64,000 nucleotides of DNA from Bradyrhizobium murdochi. Its GTDB lineage: Bacteria; Pseudomonadota; Alphaproteobacteria; Rhizobiales; Xanthobacteraceae. The first letter of the stretch is position 1; every line of letters starts with the position of its first letter. Location: NCBI RefSeq assembly GCF_000472965.1, contig NZ_AXAU01000029.1:1-64000 (forward strand). The letters are read 5' to 3'. Shown piece by piece: positions 36,313 through 45,712 of the stretch. Made by a program: the position numbers and the translations under genes. The notes under the pieces were generated by a model that made no database searches, was not told where the DNA came from, and was given only the letters and a program-made list of their open reading frames with translations.

Positions 36313-37431
36313 TCAGGAACCCTTTTCGTTCACCTCGGCATAGCCGCCCTTGTCGTCCCATTTATAAACGACATAGTCGATCTGCGTGATGTCGCCCTTG
36401 GCGTCATATTCCAGCTTGCCGATCGCAGTCTCCCAGGAGCCCGCTTTGATCGTATCCATCACCTTCTTCGGATCCGTGGTGCCGGCTTTGGCCACAGCCT
36501 GCGCCCACACCTGTACCGCAGCGTAGGTGTAGAGGGTGTAGCCTTCGGGGTCGATGTTCTTGCCCCTGAACTTTTCGACGATTGCAGCCGCCGTCGGCTT
36601 CTTGCGTGGGTCGGGTCCGAAGGTGAAGAGCGTGCCTGCGCCGGCGGCGCCGGTGATCGAGGCATATTCCCTGTCGGCCAACGCGTCACCCGACATCAGC
36701 ACGGTCTTTAGGCCCTGGTCGCGCATTTGGCGCAGGATCAGGCCGGCTTCCTGATGGTAGCCGCCGACGAACACGAGATCGATATTGTCACGCTTCAGGC
36801 GCGACACGATCGAGTTAAAGTCCTTGTTGCCCTTGTTGTAGGACTCGAACATCTTCTCGGTGAAGCCAGCCTTGTTGAGCGCCTTCTTGGTCTCGTCGGC
36901 AAGGCCCTTGCCGTAGGTGGTCTTGTCGTTGAGGATGGCGACGTTCTTGCCCTTGTAGTTCTTGACGATGTAGTCGGCGGCGACCAGACCCTGCTGGTCG
37001 TCACGGCCGCAGACGCGCGCCACGTTCCACAACTTGCGCTCGGTAAACAGCGGGTTGGTCGAGGCCGGCGTGATCTGCAGCACGTTGCCGTCGGCATAGG
37101 CTTCCGACGCCGGGATCGAGGACGACGAGCAGAAGTGACCGGCAACGAACGGGATCTTCGCGCTGGCGAACTTTTCAGCCACCGAGCGCGCCTGCTTGGG
37201 ATCGCAGGCATCGTCGCCGACCTGCAGCGCGAGTTTCTTGCCGAGCACGCCGCCGGCGGCGTTGATATCGGCCACCGCCTGTTCGGCGCCGTTCTTCATC
37301 TGCCGGCCGAATGCGGATTCGCCGCCGGTTATCGGTCCCGCGACAGCGATGGTGATGTCCTCCGCGAATGCCGCTGTGGAGAACGTGAGGGATGCACCAA
37401 GTGCCAAGCCGAAGAGCCTGAGTGATTTCAT
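36313..37431 (-). CDS. Branched-chain amino acid ABC transporter substrate-binding protein (LivK-like)
   Basis: A 372-residue periplasmic protein. The start MKSLRLFGLALGASLTFSTA at 37431 gives a good signal peptide cleaved after AFA. A further upstream start would add unneeded residues. The type I periplasmic-binding fold is evident from ITIAVAGPITGGESAFGRQM, VGDDACDPKQARSVAEKF, FCSSSSIPASEAYADGNVLQ and NVAILNDKTTYGKGLAD. Such proteins deliver Leu/Ile/Val or related ligands to LivHMGF permeases. Those are absent here, so it is a stand-alone binding protein that must share a transporter encoded elsewhere. Confidence 0.9.
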   Translation of the reverse strand: MKSLRLFGLALGASLTFSTAAFAEDITIAVAGPITGGESAFGRQMKNGAEQAVADINAAGGVLGKKLALQVGDDACDPKQARSVAEKFASAKIPFVAGHFCSSSSIPASEAYADGNVLQITPASTNPLFTERKLWNVARVCGRDDQQGLVAADYIVKNYKGKNVAILNDKTTYGKGLADETKKALNKAGFTEKMFESYNKGNKDFNSIVSRLKRDNIDLVFVGGYHQEAGLILRQMRDQGLKTVLMSGDALADREYASITGAAGAGTLFTFGPDPRKKPTAAAIVEKFRGKNIDPEGYTLYTYAAVQVWAQAVAKAGTTDPKKVMDTIKAGSWETAIGKLEYDAKGDITQIDYVVYKWDDKGGYAEVNEKGS

Positions 37432-38203
37432 GGAATGGTCCTCACAACGTGAAGGAAGGCGAGAGCAGAGCAGCACGAGCCCCGTCGCGTCAGTGCCACG
37501 AAGCCGTTTGAGACAAGGTCATGATCGCGCATGAAACACCGTCGATTGCGTCGCAAAAGAGAGGAGTAGTCCCGCCTTAGCTCGATGAGAAAACAACCCG
37601 CCTCTGCCGAAAGCACGAGCTTCTAGTCGGGAAGTGTCTGCAGAAAGCTCGTCGCCCGAAAGAGGATGGTAAGTATCTGCCGGCGTCGGGCCAGCAGGAC
37701 AGGGAATCGGGCGGGCATACGCAAAGGGAAGTTCGTCCGAGCAAGCGATCGTAACTTACAATGCGTTCCCCCCGTCTCACCTTTGTAGAGCACTATCGAT
37801 CTCATACCGCCGCGCAATGTCAACGCATGAAGTTGCCAACATGAACATTAGCCGAATCAGGTGGGTATGAAAGCAATAGGTCTGTCCGTAACGTACAGAA
37901 CGCTCCTTTAATTGTGATACTCCACTCTCGTCCGAAGCGTACCAGCTGCTTTATCTGCTTGCTCCGGCGAGCATCGGTCCGCTCCGTACAAAGTTTCCAC
38001 GCCTATAACAACGAAATCTCGAATGAGATTCTGCTAGCTTTAACAAATAGCCGGTAAGGTCCCGAGCCTTAGTGGCGCCCGCCGGCTCGCTCGCGCCGAA
38101 TCAACCGATGCGTCGTAAACTGAACCGTAAGCGGGTTCGGCCAGATTACGCGAGCGACATTCCTCGCCAGCCGGGGATGGGACGGAACGCAGCAGGGGAT
38201 AGC
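37432..38203. other. Divergent intergenic region between livK-like and folE
   Basis: No gene is supported. It must hold the promoters of both divergent genes. I could not identify sigma-54, nod or tts elements. Confidence 0.5.
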
Positions 38204-38890
38204 ATGAATAACAGTGCCAAGAAATTGCGGCTGCCGCCGCGTGGCGCCGCACTTTGCAACGAAGCCATTGAGGGATTTGCCGATCGAGCGGCGAAAGCCG
38301 CGATGATCGCGGAAGCGTCGCAGAAATTAGAGGAGCTATTCGACGTTCTGCGTATCGATCACGTCAACGATCATAACACCCGCGATACGCCGCGGCGGGT
38401 CGCCAAGATGTTCGTTGAGGAAGTGCTGCGCGGCCGTTACGACGCGGCGCCCAAAATCACCGAATTCGAAAACGTCGAGCGCTGTGATCGTCTGATTGTC
38501 ACCGGACCGATCGACGTGCGCTCGACTTGTGCGCATCACCTCATGCCGATCCACGGACAAGCCTACATCGGCGTGCTTCCATCGCCCAAGGGCAAGATCA
38601 TCGGCCTGTCGAAATACGACCGCATCGTCGAGTACTTCTGCGCGCGACTGCAGATCCAGGAGGAGCTCGTCTCCCAGATCGGCAACTACATCGTCGACGC
38701 GACTGCGCCGAAGGGGCTCGCCATTCGGATTAGCGCAGTTCACATGTGCAGGACCCACCGCGGGGTCCGCGCGAGCGAGCAGAGCCGGATGATCAACAGC
38801 GCCTTCTTCGGTGAGATGCTGCACAACCAGGATCTTAAGAACGAATTCCTGCACGAGGCTCTGGCGCTGGAACGGCGCATCGGCGCATGA
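38204..38890 (+). CDS. folE: GTP cyclohydrolase I
   Basis: A 228-residue enzyme making dihydroneopterin triphosphate from GTP. The start MNNSAKKLRLPPRGAALCNE at 38204 is chosen because the region upstream in frame is Arg/Pro-rich and unlike the family. The zinc and catalytic motifs are intact: STCAHHLMPIHG (Cys and His ligands) and HMCRTHRGVRASE (second Cys). GKIIGLSKYDRIVEYFCARLQIQEEL is typical. Its stop overlaps the next gene by 4 bp (ATGA). Rhizobial genomes usually carry a chromosomal folE too, so this may be a second copy serving a special pterin. Confidence 0.9.
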   Translation: MNNSAKKLRLPPRGAALCNEAIEGFADRAAKAAMIAEASQKLEELFDVLRIDHVNDHNTRDTPRRVAKMFVEEVLRGRYDAAPKITEFENVERCDRLIVTGPIDVRSTCAHHLMPIHGQAYIGVLPSPKGKIIGLSKYDRIVEYFCARLQIQEELVSQIGNYIVDATAPKGLAIRISAVHMCRTHRGVRASEQSRMINSAFFGEMLHNQDLKNEFLHEALALERRIGA

Positions 38891-39435
38891 ACGTTCGTCA
38901 AGAAAATAAGTCTCGCATGGCAACCGGCCTGCTGTCTCAACCTTCCTCGCCGCCGATTGCGCCCGCCGCGGCCGGTCCGATCTACCGTTCGACCAAGACG
39001 TACGGTCACAGCGAAGGCTTGTCATGCTGCTTTCGGCAGTGGCGCGCGACGCACTCGCATTGCAACCTGCTGCATGGTTACGCTCTGTCCTTCGCCTTTG
39101 TCTTTGGCACACGCGAGCTCGACGAATGCAACTGGTGCTTCGATTTCGGAGACCTGAAGGAGGTCAAGGCGTGGCTGCATCACATGTTCGATCACACGAC
39201 GCTGGTCGCGGCGGACGATCCGCACCTGCCCGTCTTTGAATCATTGCAGCGGACGGGGCTGGCAGAGCTTCGCGTGTTGCCGGCAGTGGGGTGCGAAGCG
39301 GTTGCAAGGCACGCCTTCGATCACGTATCGGATTATGTGGCGAAGAAAACCGGGGCCAGGGTGTGGCTTGAAAGCGTGGAAGTCCGCGAACACAGCGGCA
39401 ACTCCGCGATCTACTGCAATCCGGCCGGAGCCTGA
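38887..39435 (+). CDS. 6-pyruvoyl-tetrahydropterin synthase-like protein
   Basis: A 182-residue PTPS/QueD-family protein with an N-terminal tail. The metal and catalytic regions are CCFRQWRATHSHCNLLHGYA, CFDFGDLKEVKAWLHHMFDH and WLESVEVREHSGNSAIYC. The usual HGH zinc motif reads HGY, as in an alphaproteobacterial subgroup, with the His of SHC probably serving instead. It acts on dihydroneopterin triphosphate, the product of the gene it overlaps. Without QueC/QueE in the window, either queuosine precursor or tetrahydropterin synthesis is possible. Confidence 0.8.
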   Translation: MNVRQENKSRMATGLLSQPSSPPIAPAAAGPIYRSTKTYGHSEGLSCCFRQWRATHSHCNLLHGYALSFAFVFGTRELDECNWCFDFGDLKEVKAWLHHMFDHTTLVAADDPHLPVFESLQRTGLAELRVLPAVGCEAVARHAFDHVSDYVAKKTGARVWLESVEVREHSGNSAIYCNPAGA

Positions 39436-40225
39436 TGTCCACACCGATGCAACGTTCAGGACAGTCACGACATCCTCGCGTGACTGCGTGGACGGCGCTT
39501 CGCGCCGACTGAAGTCCCGAGAGGGCGCACGGCTACCGTCGCGAGCGGACGAAGGCAGCGATAAAAACGAGCGACTAACGCCGTCGCTAAAGGCAATCTT
39601 GACTGCGACGACTTCGATATAATGGTCTTTGACCATGCCGAACTGGCCTCCCGCGATTCGAATGTCGATCTGCCCTTTGGCCAGCCGAACTCCAGCCGCC
39701 CGTCCATCACAGGCGACTACTGCCCCCTTTGGAACGGCGATCGCTGGAACATCAGAAAGCTTTGCAGGCCAAACGTAACACGCTCGCCGGGCGCAAACAG
39801 AGCGCCGGAATCGTCGAGTTCGATGACGGTCTCTACCGAAGCTTCGTGTTGTTTCAATGTCGGGCCCACAGAAACCGGGGTCGCTGCAAAACTCTGCCGT
39901 GGCGAATATTCAAAATGAAAATTGATACTCCTGCCGACGCGCATAAGGCTAGGCTTGCCTCGGGAATGGCCGTGCCGAAACACAGCTTCGAGGCGTCGAA
40001 TAATTCGAGCGACGCCCTTCAGAGATTCGCGAACGGCCGTATCAAGCGTCAGCACATCAGTGCCCGCGAGACAGGCCGGGGAAACACCCGTCTTTTCTCC
40101 GTTTACACGTCAGGTACCGGGGCGTTTGGTGAAGTGCATGCCTTCAAGAATATAACCTCGAGCGGACGAGGCTCGAAGTGACCGTGCAACGCGACGGGGC
40201 AAAGCGCCGGCCTGATAACTTCCGC
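39436..40225. other. Gap holding an efflux-adaptor remnant
   Basis: Contains minus-strand fragments of an HlyD-type protein (next entry) and otherwise nothing that I can support. Confidence 0.4.
39560..39960 (-). pseudogene. Remnant of an HlyD/RND-type periplasmic adaptor
   Basis: Minus-strand segments in two frames read VETVIELDDSGALFAPGERV, then (one base shifted) DVPAIAVPKGAVVACDGR and IAGGQFGMVKDHYIEVVA. The combination LxPGxxV followed by VPAIAVPxxAVVxxDG is the C-terminal barrel of membrane-fusion proteins of RND or HlyD type. The gene is truncated at both ends and frameshifted. Identification is moderate because the segments are short. Confidence 0.4.
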
Positions 40226-42656
40226 CTAGGCCGCCGTCTCCCGGTTCGCACCAGGCGCCAGTAAATCGGCGATCTGTTTGCCCGACATGGGCCGGAAGAA
40301 GTAAAATCCCTGCGCATCGGTGCAGCCGGCGACCTGCAGGCTGTCCTTCTGTTGCACTGTTTCCACTCCCTCGCCAGTTGTCTTCATGCGGAGCGTGTGC
40401 GCGAGATCGATGACCGACTGGATGATCGACATGCAATCGGCATCGGTGGTCATCTCGCGGACGAACGTTTGGTCGATCTTGATCTTGTCGAACGGAAAGC
40501 GCCGAAGATAGCTGAGCGACGAGTATCCTGTTCCAAAGTCATCGAGCGCGATCCCGACCCCGAGTTCGCGCATCCGATGCAACGTAGCCATGGTGGTGTC
40601 GTTGTCCTGCAGCAGTAGCGATTCGGTGATCTCGAGCTCTAGCCGTTCGGCTGGGAGGCCTGAGGCCGCCAGCGCCAGCACCACGTTGTGCGGAAGGTTG
40701 GGATTCTTGAACTGCGCCGGCGACATGTTGACCGCGATCTTGACATCGGATCGCCAGCCTGCTGCTTCATGGCAGGCCCGACGCAGCGCCCAATCACCGA
40801 TCGCAGGAATGAGTCCGGCCTCTTCGGCGATGGGGATGAATTCGGACGGCGGCACAGGCCCCCGCACCGGGTGATTCCACCGAAGCAGCGCCTCGCACCC
40901 GATTATCCGGCCCGAGGTCAGATTAACCTGCGGCTGGTACAGGAGGTGAAATTCACCTTCCGCCAGCGCAACTCGCAAGTCCAATTCGATCTGCCGCCGC
41001 GCCTGCAGTTCCAGATTCATTTCCGCTTTGAAAAAGCAGAAGGTCGCCCGGCCCGCCGCTTTTGCCTGGTATAAGGCGAGGTCTGCGTTCTTGAGCAGCT
41101 CATCAGGAGCATGGCCGTCCGCCAGCGCGAGCGCGACGCCGATGCTCGTTCCGATGTTGATGTGGTGTCCACCGGTCTCGAATGGTTCGGCGATGGCCCG
41201 AAGTATTCGGTCGGCAAACTGGGAGATGTCGTGATTGGATGCATCCATCGCCAGCACGGCGAATTCGTCTCCGCCGAGGCCTTGCAACCAGATCGCCGGG
41301 CCGCACGGCCGCGCTCAGGCGTTCTGCCACAGATTTCAGCAGCGCATCCCCGACCGGATGGCCGAGCGTATCGTTCACGGTCTTGAAGCGGTCGAGGTCA
41401 AGCAGCATGAGTGCAAACCCTCCGCCATCTTCTGCACGCTCGAGCGCTGCGATCATGCGCTCATGAAACAACGTGCGGTTTGGCAGACCGGTCAACGCAT
41501 CATGGTGTGCCATGTGCGCGATCCGCGCCTCGGCACGCCTCCGTTCCGTCAGATCCTCATATGTTGCCACCCAACCTCCCTCACTGAGCGGCTGATGTGA
41601 TACGCCCACGGTGCGCCCGTCGTTCAGTTCCTCGAAGTAGGTCCGGGCCTGGTTCTCACGGACCAGAATCTGTTGATTGGCATAAACCTGGTACAGGCTG
41701 GCGCCCTCGTCGCTGCTCGCGGAAAGGAATTCCGCAAGGTGAGGCATCGGCGTGCCGGCCTTCAACAGGTTCTTGTCGAAACCGAACATCGCCTGATAGC
41801 GCTGGTTGCAGATGACCAGTCGCTGCTGTGCGTCCACCAGGCAAAGCGCCTGCGACATATTGCCGAGAGCGGCCTCGAACCTTTCGTTTTGCGTGCGCAG
41901 GTCACGATCACGTCGGACAAGCGTCTCGTTCTGCCGCTCCAGCTCGGCGTTGGCGAACTGCACCTCCTGATGAGCTTCCGCCAGGTTTTCGGATGTGACC
42001 CGCAGGTCATTGGTGAGCACCTTCATCTCGTTGTGGGCTCTCTGCAGCAGGCGATTGTGCCAGGCAAGCAAGACGATCAGTGCGATGCCGCATACGATCA
42101 GCCCCGCCGCCATTACCGAGAAGGTCCAGTGTAGGCGGATCAGCTGGCGCTGATCGTCCGCGACGCGGTCGCCGCCGACGCGATTGGCGGCGGCGGCGAG
42201 CTGGGCGAGACGGGCATCCACCGGCAGCAGGATCTGCAGCAATCTCGGAACATGCGCCGGCTTCAGATCCTCGAGGTACGGTTGGACGGCGTCAAGGGCT
42301 CGCGCGAGCGCGTCGATGGTCGCGGCGTATTCCGCATCTGCTTTCACGAACTCCTCGACCTCGGCGGTACGCAGGAGTGAAAGTCGGTTGACAATGATGT
42401 CAAAGCGCAGGCGCACCTCGTCCGCGCTGATCTTGCTGTCCGGGAGACCGAACGCGCTTACCCGTTGCTCGAGACGCGTGTACTCTGATGTCGCCTGACC
42501 AACCAACCAGGCGACGTTGTAACGCGAGACCCGCTCGAGCGCGCTTTGGCGCTCCATCACCACTGCGGAGATGTAAGCGGTGGCGGCAACGAACATGCCG
42601 ATGACCAGCGCGAGCAAAATTTTGATTGGGCGAAGGTTCGACATGGCGGCCATCAT
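40226..42656 (-). pseudogene. GGDEF-EAL signalling protein, split by one-base shift
   Basis: The N-terminal frame begins MSNLRPIKILLALVIGMFVA (transmembrane) and has a periplasmic ~150-residue helical sensor and a second membrane helix (AAGLIVCGIALIVLLAW). A coiled coil, a PAS domain (NMSQALCLVDAQQRLVICNQ) and the first part of a GGDEF domain (HDALTGLPNRTLF, LLDLDRFKTVNDTLGHPVGD) follow. The frame then breaks near 41281-41284, one base before LGGDEFAVL. The second frame holds the intact GGDEF motif and a full EAL domain (EALLRWNHPVRGP, ELEITESLLL, DDFGTGYSSLSYLRRFPFDK, GEGVET). Repaired, it would be a bifunctional c-di-GMP enzyme of about 800 residues. Downstream of the periplasmic partner on the same strand, it probably shares its operon. 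Confidence 0.8.
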
Positions 42657-42680
42657 CGAGCGACAACGCTGGTTTGCCCG

Positions 42681-43199
42681 TTACTTCACGATCAGGCGGT
42701 TCACCTGCCACGCCGAGCGACTGTAGAACTTCTGGCTTCGCAGCTCCGGGTCCGTATCGTAGGGATAGACGATGAACAGCGGCCCCTTGTCGCGGATCGG
42801 CATATATTCGCCATCGCGTTTGATTGCGAGGATGGCGTTGTATTTCGCAAAGTCCTCGACGGGAATCTCGGTGCTGTAGTCGTTCAGCGCCATGGCGACT
42901 ACACGCTGACCAGTGGCGCCGACGTTCTTCATCAACTTGTCGAGCGGAACGCCCTCGAACTTGACGGGATGCTTGTACCAGGGTGTGCTGGTTTCGAAGC
43001 TCACCATTCCCATCGCTTCTAGGTCGGAACGGCGGAAGGTGAGGCCGGCTTCGGCGTCGGAGGCATTGATCCTGCCGCTGATGATCAGGATCGGGTGTTC
43101 CTGCGCTATGCCGGCCTCAGGCAGGCAGGTGAAGGCGAACGCCAGGCAGGCCGTAACAACGTACGTTATGAGTGCGACGCGGCGCGTCTGAATAGACAT
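42681..43199 (-). CDS. Periplasmic molybdopterin-binding-domain-like protein
   Basis: A 172-residue exported protein. The N-terminus holds a signal peptide (VALITYVVTACLAFAFTCLP), and the mature part has the fold of the oxidoreductase molybdopterin-binding domain: GLTFRRSDLEAM, STPWYKHPVKFEGVPLDKLM, GDYSTEIP-like segment NDYSTEIP, GPLFIVYPYD. The Cys that binds the cofactor in sulfite-oxidase relatives is absent, so it is likely a ligand sensor rather than an enzyme. It is the first gene of a two-gene unit with the GGDEF-EAL protein (25 bp gap), a pairing that suggests it presents a signal to the sensor domain. Confidence 0.7.
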   Translation of the reverse strand: MSIQTRRVALITYVVTACLAFAFTCLPEAGIAQEHPILIISGRINASDAEAGLTFRRSDLEAMGMVSFETSTPWYKHPVKFEGVPLDKLMKNVGATGQRVVAMALNDYSTEIPVEDFAKYNAILAIKRDGEYMPIRDKGPLFIVYPYDTDPELRSQKFYSRSAWQVNRLIVK

Positions 43200-44081
43200 G
43201 CGGAATCTCCCGGAGCGGCTGATTGAATGAAGCGATGAACTAACACTGCGCCTCTGTTCGAACTGCTAACGCTGCCGCTCGCGGGCCCGGCTGTTGCACT
43301 TGACGGTAACCATTTTGCTAACGCGAAATCGGCAAAGCCGCATAACTGCCGCTTCGGAATAACCAGCAGGGGCTGCTGCGCAGAGCTTAAAATTCAAAGC
43401 GAGTGACAGGGGGGCTTTGTACGAACCGATCCGATCTGTCGGGACAACGCGCTAGGGTGAGGAGCGAGATCATTCGTTCGTTTCGTACGGTACTTGCCGG
43501 CGCAAAGCCCCCAGTTTGCCATTAATGTCTGTGTGGGTTCTGTGTGGGGGAGCGCGTCGAATTCGTCATTCGCGCTCACCTGGTCGGACAAAGGTTCAAC
43601 ATGAGTCATGCCGATGGGAATCGCAATGAAGAATTGTAATGACAGACGAACAGCGGAGCTGGAGCGGTGCAAGCAAGAAATTGCGTATCTCAAACAGCTG
43701 GTTGTGCAGCTTTCTGAAGGTGTCCTACGCAACTTCGTAGAAGGCGCCGATGGCCGAAAAAATCGGAACGGACGTGAGCCTTTCAGCGGCCTGCCGAATC
43801 GCAAGTCGGCGGAAAACGAGCGCTGGACAGTTGCGCGCTGTACTCCGCAGCGCGACTCCCTGGGGCAGGGGAGCGGCCCCGCTCTTGTCTTCGGGCGTGG
43901 CTCCTAATTTCTAGTAGAATCTCTTGAGGGTTCGATGGGCCAGCAAACAAGCGATGCGTGTCGCACGTGGCAATGGCCGACACTCGCCGTCATCTTCAAA
44001 GCGGTATTATGTGAGACCGCAGTCCTTCGAACAGAACGATCGGGAGCCGCTGACCGCGCGCCCATGTCCTGCTTTAGGATG
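43200..44081. other. Region between the sensor pair and the IS element
   Basis: One small plus-strand frame is listed separately. The remainder shows no recognisable gene, and the right flank ends at the IS insertion point. Confidence 0.4.
43608..43907 (+). CDS. Small coiled hypothetical protein
   Basis: A 99-residue frame, or 93 from the second Met (MKNCNDRRTAELERCKQEI). It opens with a helical heptad-like stretch ELERCKQEIAYLKQLVVQLS, then loses protein-like character after about residue 50. Short proteins of this type are common in Bradyrhizobium accessory regions. The C-terminal half may be non-native, as if a shorter original gene lost its stop. Confidence 0.4.
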   Translation: MPMGIAMKNCNDRRTAELERCKQEIAYLKQLVVQLSEGVLRNFVEGADGRKNRNGREPFSGLPNRKSAENERWTVARCTPQRDSLGQGSGPALVFGRGS

Positions 44082-44099
44082 TGACCTTGCCCCCAAGTT

Positions 44100-45035
44100 T
44101 TATCCAGACCTGAGTTCGCCCCGGCTGTTGGATTTGGATTTGCCCGGTTGGGCAGTGGTAGCGACGGGAGCTGGCGCGGAGCCTTCGGCATAGCGCAGCG
44201 CCAGGTCCCGGCGCGGATGGCAAGTGAAGGCGAACTCGGATGGCGTCTTCCATCCGAGCCGCGAGTGTGGGCGTGCATCGTTGTAATCGGCCCGCCAGCA
44301 TCCGAGCGCGACGCGAGCCTGGGCCAGCGACGTGAACAGCGTCTCGTTCAGCAATTCGTCCCGCAGCCGACCGTTGAAGCTCTCGATGAAGGCATTCTGC
44401 ATGGGCTTGCCCGGCGCAATGTAGTGCCAGGCGACCCGGCTCTGATCAGCCCATGTCAGGATGGCGTTGCTGGTCAGCTCGCTGCCGTTGTCGCTGACCA
44501 CCATCTTCGGCTTGCCGCGCTCGATCACCAGCCGGTCCAGTTCCCGCGCCACCCGGGCGCCGGAGAGCGAGGTGTCGGCTACCAGCGCCAGACACTCGCG
44601 GGTGCAGTCATCGACGACGGTCAGGATACGGAAGCGGCGGCCGCAGGTCGGCTGATCCGACACGAAGTCGAGCGACCAGCGGTCGTTCGGCGCCATCGCC
44701 ACCGTCATCGGCGCCCGGGTCCCGATCGCCCGCTTGCGGCCGCCACGGCGGCGCACCGCGAGCCTCTCTTCCCGGTACAGCCGGAAGAGCTTCTTGTGGT
44801 TGACCAGATAGCCCTCCCGCTTGAGCAGCACATGCAGGCGTCGATAGCCGAAACGACGACGTTCCTGGGCGATTGCCCGCATGCGCTGGCGAAGGCCGGC
44901 TTCGTCCGCCCGGGTCGTTTGGTATCTCATGGTCATGCGGCAGCAGCCGATGGCTTTACACGCCCGCCGTTCGCTCATCCCGAAGGCGCCTTGGAGATGG
45001 GCGACAGCTTTCCGCTTGGCCGCGGGCGTCACCAT
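44100..45035 (-). CDS. IS3-family transposase OrfB (DDE integrase)
   Basis: An rve-type integrase of about 311 residues starting MVTPAAKRKAVAHLQGAFGM. The start codon overlaps the end of OrfA, where translation coupling or -1 frameshifting makes the OrfAB fusion. The HTH_21 region (RRRFGYRRLHVLLKREGYLV) is followed by the DDE core. WSLDFVSDQ gives the first Asp, KMVVSDNGSELTS the second, and NAFIESFNGRLRDELLNE the Glu. No stop or frameshift is seen, so it is probably functional. Confidence 0.9.
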   Translation of the reverse strand: MVTPAAKRKAVAHLQGAFGMSERRACKAIGCCRMTMRYQTTRADEAGLRQRMRAIAQERRRFGYRRLHVLLKREGYLVNHKKLFRLYREERLAVRRRGGRKRAIGTRAPMTVAMAPNDRWSLDFVSDQPTCGRRFRILTVVDDCTRECLALVADTSLSGARVARELDRLVIERGKPKMVVSDNGSELTSNAILTWADQSRVAWHYIAPGKPMQNAFIESFNGRLRDELLNETLFTSLAQARVALGCWRADYNDARPHSRLGWKTPSEFAFTCHPRRDLALRYAEGSAPAPVATTAQPGKSKSNSRGELRSG

Positions 45036-45295
45036 TTCTTTCCCACCAGGTCCTTCAAGGCCGCATTGTCCAGCATGGCGTCGGCCAAGAGCCGCTTCAG
45101 CCGTGTGTTCTCGTCCTCCAGCGTCTTCAGCCGTTTGGCCTCCGACACCTCCATCCCACCGAACTTGGCCTTCCAATTGTAGATGCTGGCGTCGCTGACG
45201 CCATGCTTGCGGCACAGATCGGCAACCGAAACCCCGGCCTCATGCTCCTTCAAAATCCCGATGATCTGCTCTTCCGAAAAGCGGCTGCGCTTCAT
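45029..45295 (-). CDS. IS3-family transposase OrfA
   Basis: An 88-residue helix-turn-helix protein: KRSRFSEEQIIGILKEHEAG, then CRKHGVSDASIYNWKAKFGG, then a leucine-zipper-like KTLEDENTRLKRLLADAMLD. This is the IS407-type OrfA, which binds the element ends and joins OrfB in a fusion protein. Intact and full length. Confidence 0.9.
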   Translation of the reverse strand: MKRSRFSEEQIIGILKEHEAGVSVADLCRKHGVSDASIYNWKAKFGGMEVSEAKRLKTLEDENTRLKRLLADAMLDNAALKDLVGKKW

Positions 45296-45360
45296 GCTCT
45301 GGTCCTTGTTGTGGTGCCAGAGCGAACTTCAAACTGGATTAAGCCCGTGGGGCAAGGTCA

Positions 45361-45712
45361 GATGACATAGAGAGCGTCGTCCATCGTGGGGAAAGTACGT
45401 ACAACCGGATGAATCAGAAGCGTTGGCATATGCGTAACTCCGAGCGTTAGAGCCCGTCCGAATCGGAAGCAAGCGCGCATTGTGCCACGATCTCGTCGCG
45501 GCGGGTGACCTCATAGCAGCGGAAGGCCAGTCCTGAGACGGTTAAGACGCTTACTCAGCAAGCCTCAGTTTTGAGCAAGGTTTCGTACGCGGAGCCCTTG
45601 GCGCGGCTCGACTAAGTGGCGAAACGGTGTCGGGGCGCGCGCCCCCGCGGCCGTACTCCAATTATCAGGAGCGGATACAATGATTCGAAAAGACGCCGTT
45701 GAAGAGGAAGAC
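45361..45712. other. Intergenic stretch right of the IS element
   Basis: No gene supported. The target duplication starts at 45361. Confidence 0.5.

Larger units (their letters stand above)
44082..45360 (-). mobile_element. Complete IS3-family (IS407-type) insertion sequence
   Basis: The element is bounded by TGACCTTGCCCC at 44082 and its complement GGGGCAAGGTCA ending at 45360, with further matching bases inside (TTTATCCAG / CTGGATTAA). GATG precedes the left end (44078-44081) and follows the right end (45361-45364), a 4-bp target duplication as expected for IS407-type elements. Length is 1279 bp. It carries an intact orfA/orfB pair and appears recently inserted and potentially active. Confidence 0.88.

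Noticed and set aside
44148..45182. 344-codon plus-strand frame inside the IS407-type element
   Set aside because: It is antisense to the intact OrfB with its DDE motif.
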